A stretch of DNA of 44,581 bases from an uncultured Alphaproteobacteria bacterium. GTDB taxonomy: Bacteria > Pseudomonadota > Alphaproteobacteria > Geminicoccales > Geminicoccaceae. The stretch lies in contig CALKJU010000025.1 of NCBI GenBank assembly GCA_937995535.1, positions 1-44,581 on the forward strand, written 5' to 3'. The position numbers and the translations under genes were made by a program. Below are positions 38,490-44,581 of the stretch, piece by piece. Within the stretch, counting starts at the first letter, position 1. Each line of letters begins with the position of its first letter. The notes below the pieces were generated by a model. That model saw nothing but the letters and a program-made list of their open reading frames with translations. It searched no databases and was not told the DNA's origin.

Positions 38490-38806
38490 GCCTCGACGAT
38501 ACGCTGCTCGACACCGCCGCCGCCTGGAAGCGCGAGGGCCGCAAGGTCGCCATCGCCACCGTCGTCGAGACCTGGGGCTCGTCGCCGCGGCCGGCCGGCA
38601 GCGTGCTGCTGGTCGACGATCGGGGCCACATGCTGGGCTCGGTCTCAGGCGGCTGTATCGAGGGTGCGGTCGTCAAGGAGGCGCAGGCGGTGATGGCCGG
38701 CGCACCGCCCAAGCTGCTCGAGTTCGGCGTCTCCAACGAGCAGGCCTGGGAGGTCGGGCTGGCCTGCGGCGGGCGCGTGCGCGTCTATGTCGAGGCGGTG
38801 CGGTGA
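38486..38806 (+). CDS. XdhC/CoxI N-terminal domain protein
   Basis: The product has 106 aa. VVETWGSSPRPAGSVLLVDDRGHMLGSVSGGCIEGAVV is the XdhC N-terminal domain with the conserved GGCIE. XdhC binds the molybdenum cofactor, protects the sulfurated form and hands it to the apoenzyme. In E. coli and R. capsulatus XdhC is one protein; here the Rossmann half is a separate gene overlapping by four bases (GTGA). The two halves probably act as a complex. Confidence 0.9.
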   Translation: MSLDDTLLDTAAAWKREGRKVAIATVVETWGSSPRPAGSVLLVDDRGHMLGSVSGGCIEGAVVKEAQAVMAGAPPKLLEFGVSNEQAWEVGLACGGRVRVYVEAVR

Positions 38807-39501
38807 ACCTCGACCTGCTCGAACGCCTCAACGAGGCCCGCGCCGCCAAGCGCGCCACCTGCCTCGTCCGCTTCCTCGCCACCGAGGAGCAGGTCCTGAT
38901 CGTCGACGGGGCCGTCGTGGCCGGGATCACGCCCAGCACGGACGTGCTCGACGCCGCGGCCGAGGCGCTGCGCCGCGACCGCAGCGGCATGGCCGAGACC
39001 AGCCATGGCAGCGCCTTCCTCCAGGTGTTCAACCCGCCGCTGCGGCTCGCCATCGTCGGTGCGGTGCACATCGCCCAGGCGCTGGCACCGATGGCGGCGC
39101 TGGCCGGCTATGCGGTGACGATCGTCGATCCACGCCGCGCCTTCGCCAGCGAGGCCCGCTTCCCCGGCGTCGAGATCGTCTGCGAATGGCCGGACGAGGC
39201 GCTTGAGGCGCTCGAGCCGGATCGCCGCACCGCGGTCGTCACCCTGACCCACGATCCGAAGATCGACGATCCGGCGCTGGATGTGGCGCTGCGCGGCGAG
39301 GCCTTCTACATCGCCGCCCTGGGCAGCCGGCGGACCCACGCCGGACGCCTCGGCCGGCTGCGCGAGCTCGGCCACGACGAGGCGGCTCTGGCCCGCATCC
39401 ACGGCCCCGCCGGGCTCGACATCGGTGCCGTCAGCCCGGCCGAGATCGCCATCTCGGTGCTGGCCGAGATGACCAAGGTCCTGCGCCAGGGGGCGGTCTA
39501 G
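38803..39501 (+). CDS. XdhC/CoxI Rossmann-domain protein
   Basis: The product has 232 aa. An N-terminal region (residues 1-80) of uncertain type with ATCLVRFLATEEQVLIVDG is followed by the XdhC C-terminal Rossmann domain: LRLAIVGAVHIAQALAPMAALAGYAVTIVDPR, AVVTLTHDPKIDDPAL, FYIAALGSRRTHAGRL and IHGPAGLDIGAVSPAEIAISVLAEM. The normal Gly-rich GAGHIA motif reads GAVHIA. The GTG start overlaps the preceding stop. The stop TAG lies in a CTAG shared with the convergent PqiA-like gene. Confidence 0.9.
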   Translation: MNLDLLERLNEARAAKRATCLVRFLATEEQVLIVDGAVVAGITPSTDVLDAAAEALRRDRSGMAETSHGSAFLQVFNPPLRLAIVGAVHIAQALAPMAALAGYAVTIVDPRRAFASEARFPGVEIVCEWPDEALEALEPDRRTAVVTLTHDPKIDDPALDVALRGEAFYIAALGSRRTHAGRLGRLRELGHDEAALARIHGPAGLDIGAVSPAEIAISVLAEMTKVLRQGAV

Positions 39502-40007
39502 CCGGGCGGCCGCGCGACGGCCCGCGCGGCGAGCAGCGAGCTGGCGAGCGACAGCAGCGCCGCGGCGACGAACAGGTGCAGGCCCCAGGCGATCTCGATC
39601 CGTCCGAGGCCGACCCCCTTGAGCCCGACGATGACCACCGCCAGCAGGAACACCTCGGTCATCGCCAGCTTGCCGAGGACCTCCATCCGGCGCAGCGCCG
39701 GCGCAGCGCGCCGCGCCGGAACGAGGTACCAGACGGCGGCGACCGCGAGGCCCTTGAGCAGCGGCAGCGCCACGGCGAAGAGCAGAACGACGGCGAACAG
39801 CACCCGGTCGAGCCGCCACAGCTCGGCGAGCCCGGTGATCACCGAAACGTCCTGCCGCCACAGCAACGGGATCCGGGCGGTGAACAGCGGCACCAGCCAG
39901 GCGACCGGGAGCAGCGCGACATTGACGAGCAGGAGCGGCCCGACCGCCCGCCGCCAGCCGCACGCGCCGCCGGCCTGCGACCGCCCGTGATGCTGGTCGT
40001 CAGCCAC
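39498..40007 (-). CDS. Single-domain PqiA-like membrane protein
   Basis: The product has 169 aa and four hydrophobic segments. The signature LGKLAMTEVFLLAVVIVGLKG, and IPLLWRQDVSVITGLAELW before it, match one repeat of paraquat-inducible protein A; full PqiA has two repeats and zinc ribbons. No zinc-ribbon cysteines are present. It is the only minus-strand gene inside the cox locus, convergent with xdhC and divergent from the MoeA-MocA fusion. Role unknown; PqiA proteins sit in the inner membrane and partner with MCE lipid-transport proteins, none of which is here. Confidence 0.8.
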   Translation of the reverse strand: MADDQHHGRSQAGGACGWRRAVGPLLLVNVALLPVAWLVPLFTARIPLLWRQDVSVITGLAELWRLDRVLFAVVLLFAVALPLLKGLAVAAVWYLVPARRAAPALRRMEVLGKLAMTEVFLLAVVIVGLKGVGLGRIEIAWGLHLFVAAALLSLASSLLAARAVARPPG

Positions 40008-40084
40008 GGTTGCGACCGGCGGAGGCTCGCCCTCGCCGCGCCCGTCGCCTATGTGAGAGCTGCATCGGCCACGGCGAGGTGATC

Positions 40085-41695
40085 TTGCAGTTCGGGGCGC
40101 TGCCGCTCGAGGCCGCCGAGGGCGCGATCCTGGCGCACGCCGCCATCGCCCCCGGCGTCTCCTTCAAGAAGGGTCGCCGGCTCTCGGCCGACGACGTGGC
40201 GCTGTTGCGCGGCCGCGGCGTGACCGAGGTGATCGCCGCGCGGCTCGGTCCCGAGGACGTGCATGAGGACGAGGCGGCGCGGCGGCTGGCCGCGGCCGTC
40301 GCCGGCCCTGGTCTGCGCTGTGCCGCGGCCTTCACCGGCCGGGTCAACCTCCACGCCGAACGGGCCGGGCTGCTGCTGGTCGATCGCGCCGCGGTCGATC
40401 GGCTGAACGGCCGCGACGAGGCGGTGACGCTCGCCACCCTGCCGGAGCATGCGATGGTCGCCGAGCGGCAGATGGTCGCCACGGTCAAGATCATCCCCTT
40501 CGCCGTCCCGGGCCCGCTGCTGGAGGCGTGCCTGGCACTCCTCGGCGACGCCCCGGCGCTGCGCCTCGCCCCGTTCATCGGCCTGCGCGCGCGGCTGATC
40601 CAGACCGAGCTGCCCGGTACCGCGGCGAAGATGCTCGACAAGACGGTGGCTGTCACCGAGCGGCGGCTGCATGAGGTGGGCGGCGGCCTCGCCGGCGAGA
40701 CGCGCGTCGCCCACACGGTGGAAGCGCTCGCCGCCGAGCTGCGCCGTCCGAGCGACGTCGATCTGATCCTCATCGCCGGCGCCTCGGCGATCACCGACCG
40801 CCGCGACGTGCTGCCGGCGGCGATCGAGGCCGCGGGAGGCGAGGTGCTGCATTTCGGCATGCCGGTCGATCCCGGCAACCTGATCCTGCTCGCCCGGCTC
40901 GCCGGCCGGCCGGTGCTGGGCCTGCCCGGCTGCGCCCGCTCGCCCAAGCTCAACGGCTTCGACTGGGTCCTCCAGCGCCTGGCCGCGGGCCTGGAGGTCA
41001 CGCCCGGTGACATCATGCGCATGGGCGTGGGCGGGCTGCTGATGGAGATCCCGAGCCGCCCGCAGCCGCGCGAGACGCCGGCGGCGCCGGCGACGGGCCC
41101 GCGCGTCGCCGGCATCGTGCTCGCCGCCGGCCAGTCGCGGCGCATGGGCGGGCCGAACAAGCTGCTCGTCGCGATCGACGGCAAGCCGATGGTCCGGCGT
41201 GCCGTCGAGGCGGCCCTCGCCGCCCGCCTCGCCCCGGTCCTGGTCGTCACCGGGCACATGAGCGAGCAGGTCGCGCAGGCCCTCGCCGGGCTGCCGGTTC
41301 GCCTCGTCCACAACCCCGACTACGCGCTGGGCCTCGCCACCTCGCTCAAGGCCGGCGTGGCGGCGCTGCCGGCCGAGATCGACGCCGCGGTCGTCTGCCT
41401 CGGCGACATGCCCAAGGTCACCGGGCGGCTGATCCGCTCGCTGGTCGAGGCCTACAACCCGCTCGAGGGGCGCGCGATCATCGTTCCCACCCGGCTCGGC
41501 AAGCGCGGCAATCCGGTGCTCTGGGACCGGCGCTTCTTTGCTGCCATGCGCGCCCTCGGCGGCGATGCCGGCGCCAAGGCGCTGATCGGCCAGAACGAGG
41601 AGCTGGTGGCCGAGGTCGAGACCGGCGACGCGGCGCCGCTCACCGACATCGACACGCCGGAAGCGCTGGCCGAGCTGACCGGGAGCGCCGCGTGA
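40085..41695 (+). CDS. MoeA/MogA-like and MocA fusion, molybdenum cofactor cytidylyltransferase
   Basis: The product has 536 aa. Residues 1 to about 325 are a molybdopterin-binding domain: FGALPLEAAEGAILAHA, FKKGRRLSADDVALLRGRGV, LILIAGASAITDRRDVLPAAIEAAGGEVLHFGMPVDPGN and VLGLPGCARSPKLNGFDW. Residues 339-536 are a MobA/MocA-type NTP transferase: GIVLAAGQSRRMGGPNKLLVAIDGKP, CLGDMPKV and DIDTPEALAEL. It should convert Mo-MPT to the cytosine dinucleotide cofactor used by CoxL. Start: TTG at 40085 (GAGG five bases upstream) gives MQFGALPL; GTG at 40079 is the alternative. Its stop overlaps the SufS-like gene (GTGA). Confidence 0.9.
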   Translation: MQFGALPLEAAEGAILAHAAIAPGVSFKKGRRLSADDVALLRGRGVTEVIAARLGPEDVHEDEAARRLAAAVAGPGLRCAAAFTGRVNLHAERAGLLLVDRAAVDRLNGRDEAVTLATLPEHAMVAERQMVATVKIIPFAVPGPLLEACLALLGDAPALRLAPFIGLRARLIQTELPGTAAKMLDKTVAVTERRLHEVGGGLAGETRVAHTVEALAAELRRPSDVDLILIAGASAITDRRDVLPAAIEAAGGEVLHFGMPVDPGNLILLARLAGRPVLGLPGCARSPKLNGFDWVLQRLAAGLEVTPGDIMRMGVGGLLMEIPSRPQPRETPAAPATGPRVAGIVLAAGQSRRMGGPNKLLVAIDGKPMVRRAVEAALAARLAPVLVVTGHMSEQVAQALAGLPVRLVHNPDYALGLATSLKAGVAALPAEIDAAVVCLGDMPKVTGRLIRSLVEAYNPLEGRAIIVPTRLGKRGNPVLWDRRFFAAMRALGGDAGAKALIGQNEELVAEVETGDAAPLTDIDTPEALAELTGSAA

Positions 41696-42909
41696 GCGTC
41701 GACGTCGCCGCGATCCGCGCCCAGTTCCCGATCTTCGCCGCGCAGGACCGGCCGTTCCACTATCTCGACAACGCCGCCACCGGGCAGATCTGCGCCGCGG
41801 CCGCGGACGCGCTGCTCCGCTACGAGACGACCGCGCGGGCCAACGTCAAGCGCGGCGTCTACCGCCTCGCCGACGCCGCCACGACCGCGTTCGCCGAGGC
41901 GCGCGCGGCGATCGCCGCCTATCTCGGCGCCGCCGCGCCGGACGAGGTGCTGCTCGGCTGCGGGGCCACCTTCGCGCTCAACCTGATCGCCCACGCGCTG
42001 GCGCCGCGGCTCGCTCCGGGCGACGCGATCCTCGTCTCCGAGCTCGAGCATCACAGCAACATCGTCCCCTGGCAGATGGTCGCGGCGGCGCGCGGTGCCG
42101 TGGTCCGCGCCATCCCGGTCACCGAGGAAGGCCGCCTCGACCTCGACCGGCTCGACGAGGTGCTGGGCGCGCGCACGCGGATCGTCGCCGTCACCCACGC
42201 CTCGAACGTCACCGGTGCCGTGACCGACGTCGCGCGGCTGCGCGCCGCGGCCGACACCGTCGGCGCGCTGCTCGTCCTCGACGGCGCGCAGCGCGCCCCG
42301 CACGGGCCGGTGGACGTCCGCGCGCTGGGCTGCGACGCCTATGCCTGCTCGGCGCACAAGATGTTCGGCGCCACCGGGGCCGGGGCGCTGTGGGTGCGCG
42401 GCGACCTGCTCGCCGACCTGCCACCCTTCCTCGGCGGCGGCGAGATGATCCGCCGGGTGACCATCGAGCGCACCAGCTACGCCCCGCCGCCGCACCGCTT
42501 CGAGGCCGGCACGCCGCCGATCGGCGCGGTCCTGGCCATGGGCGCCGCGGCCCGCTGGCTCGCGGCGCAGGACTGGACCGCGCTGGCGGGGCACGAGTTG
42601 CGCCTCACCGAGCGCCTGCTCTCCGGCCTCGCCCGGGAGCCACGGGTGCGGGTCATCGGCCCGACCGGGCTGCAGGGCCGGCTCGGCGTGGTCGCGTTCG
42701 CCGTCGCCGGCGTCCACGCCCACGATGTCTGCCAGATGCTCGACGACTTCGGCGTGGCGCTGCGCGGCGGCCATCACTGCGCGCAGCCGCTGATGGATCG
42801 TTTCGACGTCGCCGCGACCGCGCGGGCGAGCTTCGCCCCCTACAACGACACGGCCGACGTCGACGCCCTGCTCGACGGGCTGGCGCAGACGATCCGGAAG
42901 CTCGCATGA
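41692..42909 (+). CDS. SufS/CsdA-type cysteine desulfurase
   Basis: A PLP enzyme of 405 aa that takes sulfur from cysteine. PLP Lys223 is in CSAHKMFGATGAG, and the persulfide Cys363 is in LRGGHHCAQPL. VDVRALGCDAYACSAHK and RASFAPYNDTADVDALLDGL are group II (SufS) features. GTG start with a four-base overlap on both sides places it in the Mo cofactor operon. There it may supply sulfur for the sulfurated Mo site rather than for general Fe-S assembly, as NifS4 does for XdhC in R. capsulatus. That role is inference. Confidence 0.9.
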   Translation: MSVDVAAIRAQFPIFAAQDRPFHYLDNAATGQICAAAADALLRYETTARANVKRGVYRLADAATTAFAEARAAIAAYLGAAAPDEVLLGCGATFALNLIAHALAPRLAPGDAILVSELEHHSNIVPWQMVAAARGAVVRAIPVTEEGRLDLDRLDEVLGARTRIVAVTHASNVTGAVTDVARLRAAADTVGALLVLDGAQRAPHGPVDVRALGCDAYACSAHKMFGATGAGALWVRGDLLADLPPFLGGGEMIRRVTIERTSYAPPPHRFEAGTPPIGAVLAMGAAARWLAAQDWTALAGHELRLTERLLSGLAREPRVRVIGPTGLQGRLGVVAFAVAGVHAHDVCQMLDDFGVALRGGHHCAQPLMDRFDVAATARASFAPYNDTADVDALLDGLAQTIRKLA

Positions 42910-43334
42910 GCGCGGCGATGTACAACGAGGCGATCGTCACGGCCGCACGCGACGGCCGCCATGCCAGGCGCCTGCCTGCTCCGGACCGCACCGTCACCTG
43001 CGACAATCCGCTGTGCGGCGATCGGGTCACCCTCGATCTGACGCTCGCCGACGGCCGCATCGCCGAGGTCGGGCACAAGGTGCGCGGCTGCCTGCTGACC
43101 GAGGCGGCCGCCGCGGCGCTCGCCGCGCGGATCGGCGGGACGGCGGCTGCGGAGGCTGCCACGCTTCTGTCGCAGCTGCGCCGCTATCTCGCCGGCGACG
43201 GGCCGCCACCTTGGCCGGAGCTCGCCATGTTCGAGCCGGTGCGCGCCGTGCGCAGCCGGCACGAATGCGTGCTGCTGCCGTTCGAGGCGCTGGCCGAGGC
43301 CGCGAGGTTGCCGGCGGATGGCGAAACAGCCTGA
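42906..43334 (+). CDS. SufU/IscU-like Fe-S scaffold or sulfur acceptor
   Basis: The product has 142 aa. The three scaffold cysteines are visible: NPLCGDRV, VRGCLLTEAAA and SRHECVLLPFEAL. The last matches the R-x-x-C-x-L-P ending of SufU/IscU. This is the family that accepts sulfur from SufS in Gram-positive bacteria. In proteobacteria SufE normally does this, so a SufS-SufU pair in this setting is notable. The start overlaps the desulfurase stop (ATGA) and the 3' end overlaps the DUF3616 gene by 17 bases. Confidence 0.88.
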   Translation: MSAAMYNEAIVTAARDGRHARRLPAPDRTVTCDNPLCGDRVTLDLTLADGRIAEVGHKVRGCLLTEAAAAALAARIGGTAAAEAATLLSQLRRYLAGDGPPPWPELAMFEPVRAVRSRHECVLLPFEALAEAARLPADGETA

Positions 43335-44439
43335 CGGCGAGAAGCCCCCGCGTCGGCCGCAGCCGATCGGCGCCGGCTCGCGCCGCGCGCTCGACCTCTC
43401 GCTGGCCATGGGCGGTGAGGATGGCGCCGATCCGCGCCTCGACCTGTCGGCCGTGGCCGCCGCCGACTCGGTGCTGTTCGTCGCCGGCGACGAGGGCGGC
43501 ACGGTGCGTCGCCTGCGCTGGCACACGCGAAAAGCGCGCTTCGTCGAGGACCGCGCCTTCGACCTGGTGGGCCTGCTGCAGCTGCCGCATCGGGGCGAGG
43601 CGGCCGAGATCGACATCGAGGGCCTCGCCGTCGACGGCAACCGCCTGTGGGTGGTCGGCTCGCACAGCGTCGCCCGGCGCAGGCCCAAGGACCTCGACGA
43701 CCATGCGGGGACGATCGCCCGGCTGGCGGAGATCCGCCGCGATCCCAACCGCCATCTCCTCGCCGTCCTGCCGCTGTCGCTCGATCCGGCCGGCGTTCCC
43801 GAGCCGATCCATCCCGGCGCGGCACGGCTCGAGACGGACGAGCGGGGCGGCCGCCTCACCGCGCTCCTCGCCCAGGACGCGCACCTCGCGCCGTTCGTCG
43901 GCGTGCCGGCCAGGGAGAACGGCCTCGACATCGAGGGCCTGGCGGTTCTCGACGGACGGGTCTTCCTCGGGCTGCGCGGCCCGGTTCTGCGCGGCTGGGC
44001 GCTGATCGTCGAGATCGCGCCCAGGCTCGCCGGGGGTGGCCGCCTCGACCTCGCGCCACTCCGCGACGGAACGCTCTACCGCAAGCACTTCCTCGATCTC
44101 GGCGGGCTCGGCCTGCGCGACCTGCTGAGCGACCCCGAGGCGCCCCACGACCTCCTGCTCCTCGCCGGCCCGACCATGGACCTCGACGGGCCGGTGCACC
44201 TGTTCCGCTGGGCCGACGCCGCCCGGCACCCGGCCGAGCGGCTCGTCACCGCGGCCGAGCTCGGCGAGCCGCAGATCGTGCCCTGGGGCTGGGGCTGCGA
44301 TCATGCCGAGGGGGTCTGCCTGCTACCCCCGCCGGCCGGGCACGGGCCCGAGCTGCTCGTCGTCTACGACAGCCCCGACCCGCGCCGCCTGCGCAAGAAA
44401 GGCCGGCTGCGCGTCGACGTCCTGCCGCTACGCGTCTGA
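43318..44439 (+). CDS. DUF3616 domain protein
   Basis: The product has 373 aa with no signal or membrane helix. Repeated strand-turn patterns (VLFVAGDEGGTVRRL, IDIEGLAVDGNRLWVVGSHS, LDIEGLAVLDGRVFLGLRGPVLRGWA, DHAEGVCLLP) form a beta-propeller-like DUF3616 domain. No biochemical role is established to my knowledge. The ATG lies inside the end of the SufU-like gene, so it is translated in the same transcript; the functional link to the Mo locus is unclear. Confidence 0.82.
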   Translation: MAKQPDGEKPPRRPQPIGAGSRRALDLSLAMGGEDGADPRLDLSAVAAADSVLFVAGDEGGTVRRLRWHTRKARFVEDRAFDLVGLLQLPHRGEAAEIDIEGLAVDGNRLWVVGSHSVARRRPKDLDDHAGTIARLAEIRRDPNRHLLAVLPLSLDPAGVPEPIHPGAARLETDERGGRLTALLAQDAHLAPFVGVPARENGLDIEGLAVLDGRVFLGLRGPVLRGWALIVEIAPRLAGGGRLDLAPLRDGTLYRKHFLDLGGLGLRDLLSDPEAPHDLLLLAGPTMDLDGPVHLFRWADAARHPAERLVTAAELGEPQIVPWGWGCDHAEGVCLLPPPAGHGPELLVVYDSPDPRRLRKKGRLRVDVLPLRV

Positions 44440-44469
44440 CCCCCCGCACAGGCGCATCGTCCTTCTCTC

Positions 44470-44498
44470 TTGACTTTGGTCCTAGTTTCGGCGATAGC
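44470..44498 (+). promoter_or_regulatory. Possible promoter before the last frame
   Basis: TTGACT (44470-44475), 17 bases, then GATAGC (44493-44498). The -35 is good and the -10 is poor. It lies too close to the ATG at 44508 to leave a long leader. Confidence 0.35.
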
Positions 44499-44507
44499 AT
44501 CGCGGCG

Positions 44508-44581
44508 ATGCCGCCCCGCCGCCCGCGCCTCGTCCGCCGCGTCCAGCTCGCCCGCCGCCTCGCCGCCGGGCTCGACCCGGC
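44508..44581 (+). CDS. Start of a further protein, cut by the window edge
   Basis: An ATG opens MPPRRPRLVRRVQLARRLAA and stays open to the right edge, with a basic Arg-rich start. Only 24 full codons are visible, so neither the reality nor the identity of the gene can be judged. The upstream promoter candidate is the only support. Confidence 0.35.
   Translation, partial: MPPRRPRLVRRVQLARRLAAGLDP

Overview
The window reads as chromosome of a very GC-rich alphaproteobacterium, most likely Rhodospirillales or Geminicoccales. The gyrA-coaD-queA-tgt order, an electron-transfer-flavoprotein:ubiquinone oxidoreductase and a form II carbon-monoxide-dehydrogenase-type locus all fit that group. Almost every base is coding. 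Genes are packed with 4-base ATGA/GTGA/TTGA overlaps, and GTG and TTG starts are common.

Layout. 1-610: the end of a CRISPR array (5 repeats, no cas genes in view) and tRNA-Lys(UUU). 642-6349: a minus-strand housekeeping block gyrA-coaD, then queA-tgt, interrupted by a tiny plus-strand Flp-pilin-like gene. 6458-11660: a decayed MntA-HepT toxin-antitoxin remnant, a DUF6065 protein, an AlkA-like DNA glycosylase, a TMEM43-family membrane protein and ETF-QO. 11675-17924: a six-gene minus-strand operon (small ORF, amidase, DMT exporter, ABM-dehydrogenase fusion, methionine aminopeptidase paralogue, PYROXD2-type flavoprotein). 18055-21322: a divergent three-gene operon (PhyH dioxygenase, SAF-domain dehydrogenase, zinc alcohol dehydrogenase). 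21323-22355: an AT-richer, gene-poor patch with one small gene and a good sigma-70-type promoter. 22356-26514: mdeR/mdeA/mdeB, methionine to 2-oxobutyrate to propionyl donor. 26521-31517: a HAD phosphatase and a retropepsin-like protease, followed by a four-gene cluster of EMC3/TMCO1-like protein, YFGPGAG small membrane protein, sulfotransferase and aryl-sulfate sulfotransferase. 31755-43334: a large molybdenum hydroxylase locus coxG-S-L-M / coxD-E / split xdhC / MoeA-MocA fusion / SufS-like / SufU-like, with one convergent PqiA-like gene inside. 43318-44581: a DUF3616 protein and the start of one more reading frame.

How the genes work together. The clearest system is the cox-type locus: three structural subunits, a membrane-anchored CoxG, an AAA+/VWA pair (CoxD/CoxE) that matures the Mo site, XdhC split in two proteins, a cytidylyltransferase for the cofactor, and an adjacent cysteine desulfurase-scaffold pair that could supply the sulfur. 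The mde genes form a regulated methionine catabolism unit. The least explained assembly is the membrane/sulfation cluster at 27908-31517, which couples a putative Oxa1-superfamily insertase with two sulfotransferases.

Residue-level surprises: the Tgt protein has lost three of its four zinc ligands; the pilin-like protein begins exactly at the mature pilin position; the HepT-like domain lacks its catalytic Arg and its modified Tyr; and a 2-hydroxyacid dehydrogenase carries an N-terminal ABM domain. Family assignments are from reading the protein sequences without database searches.
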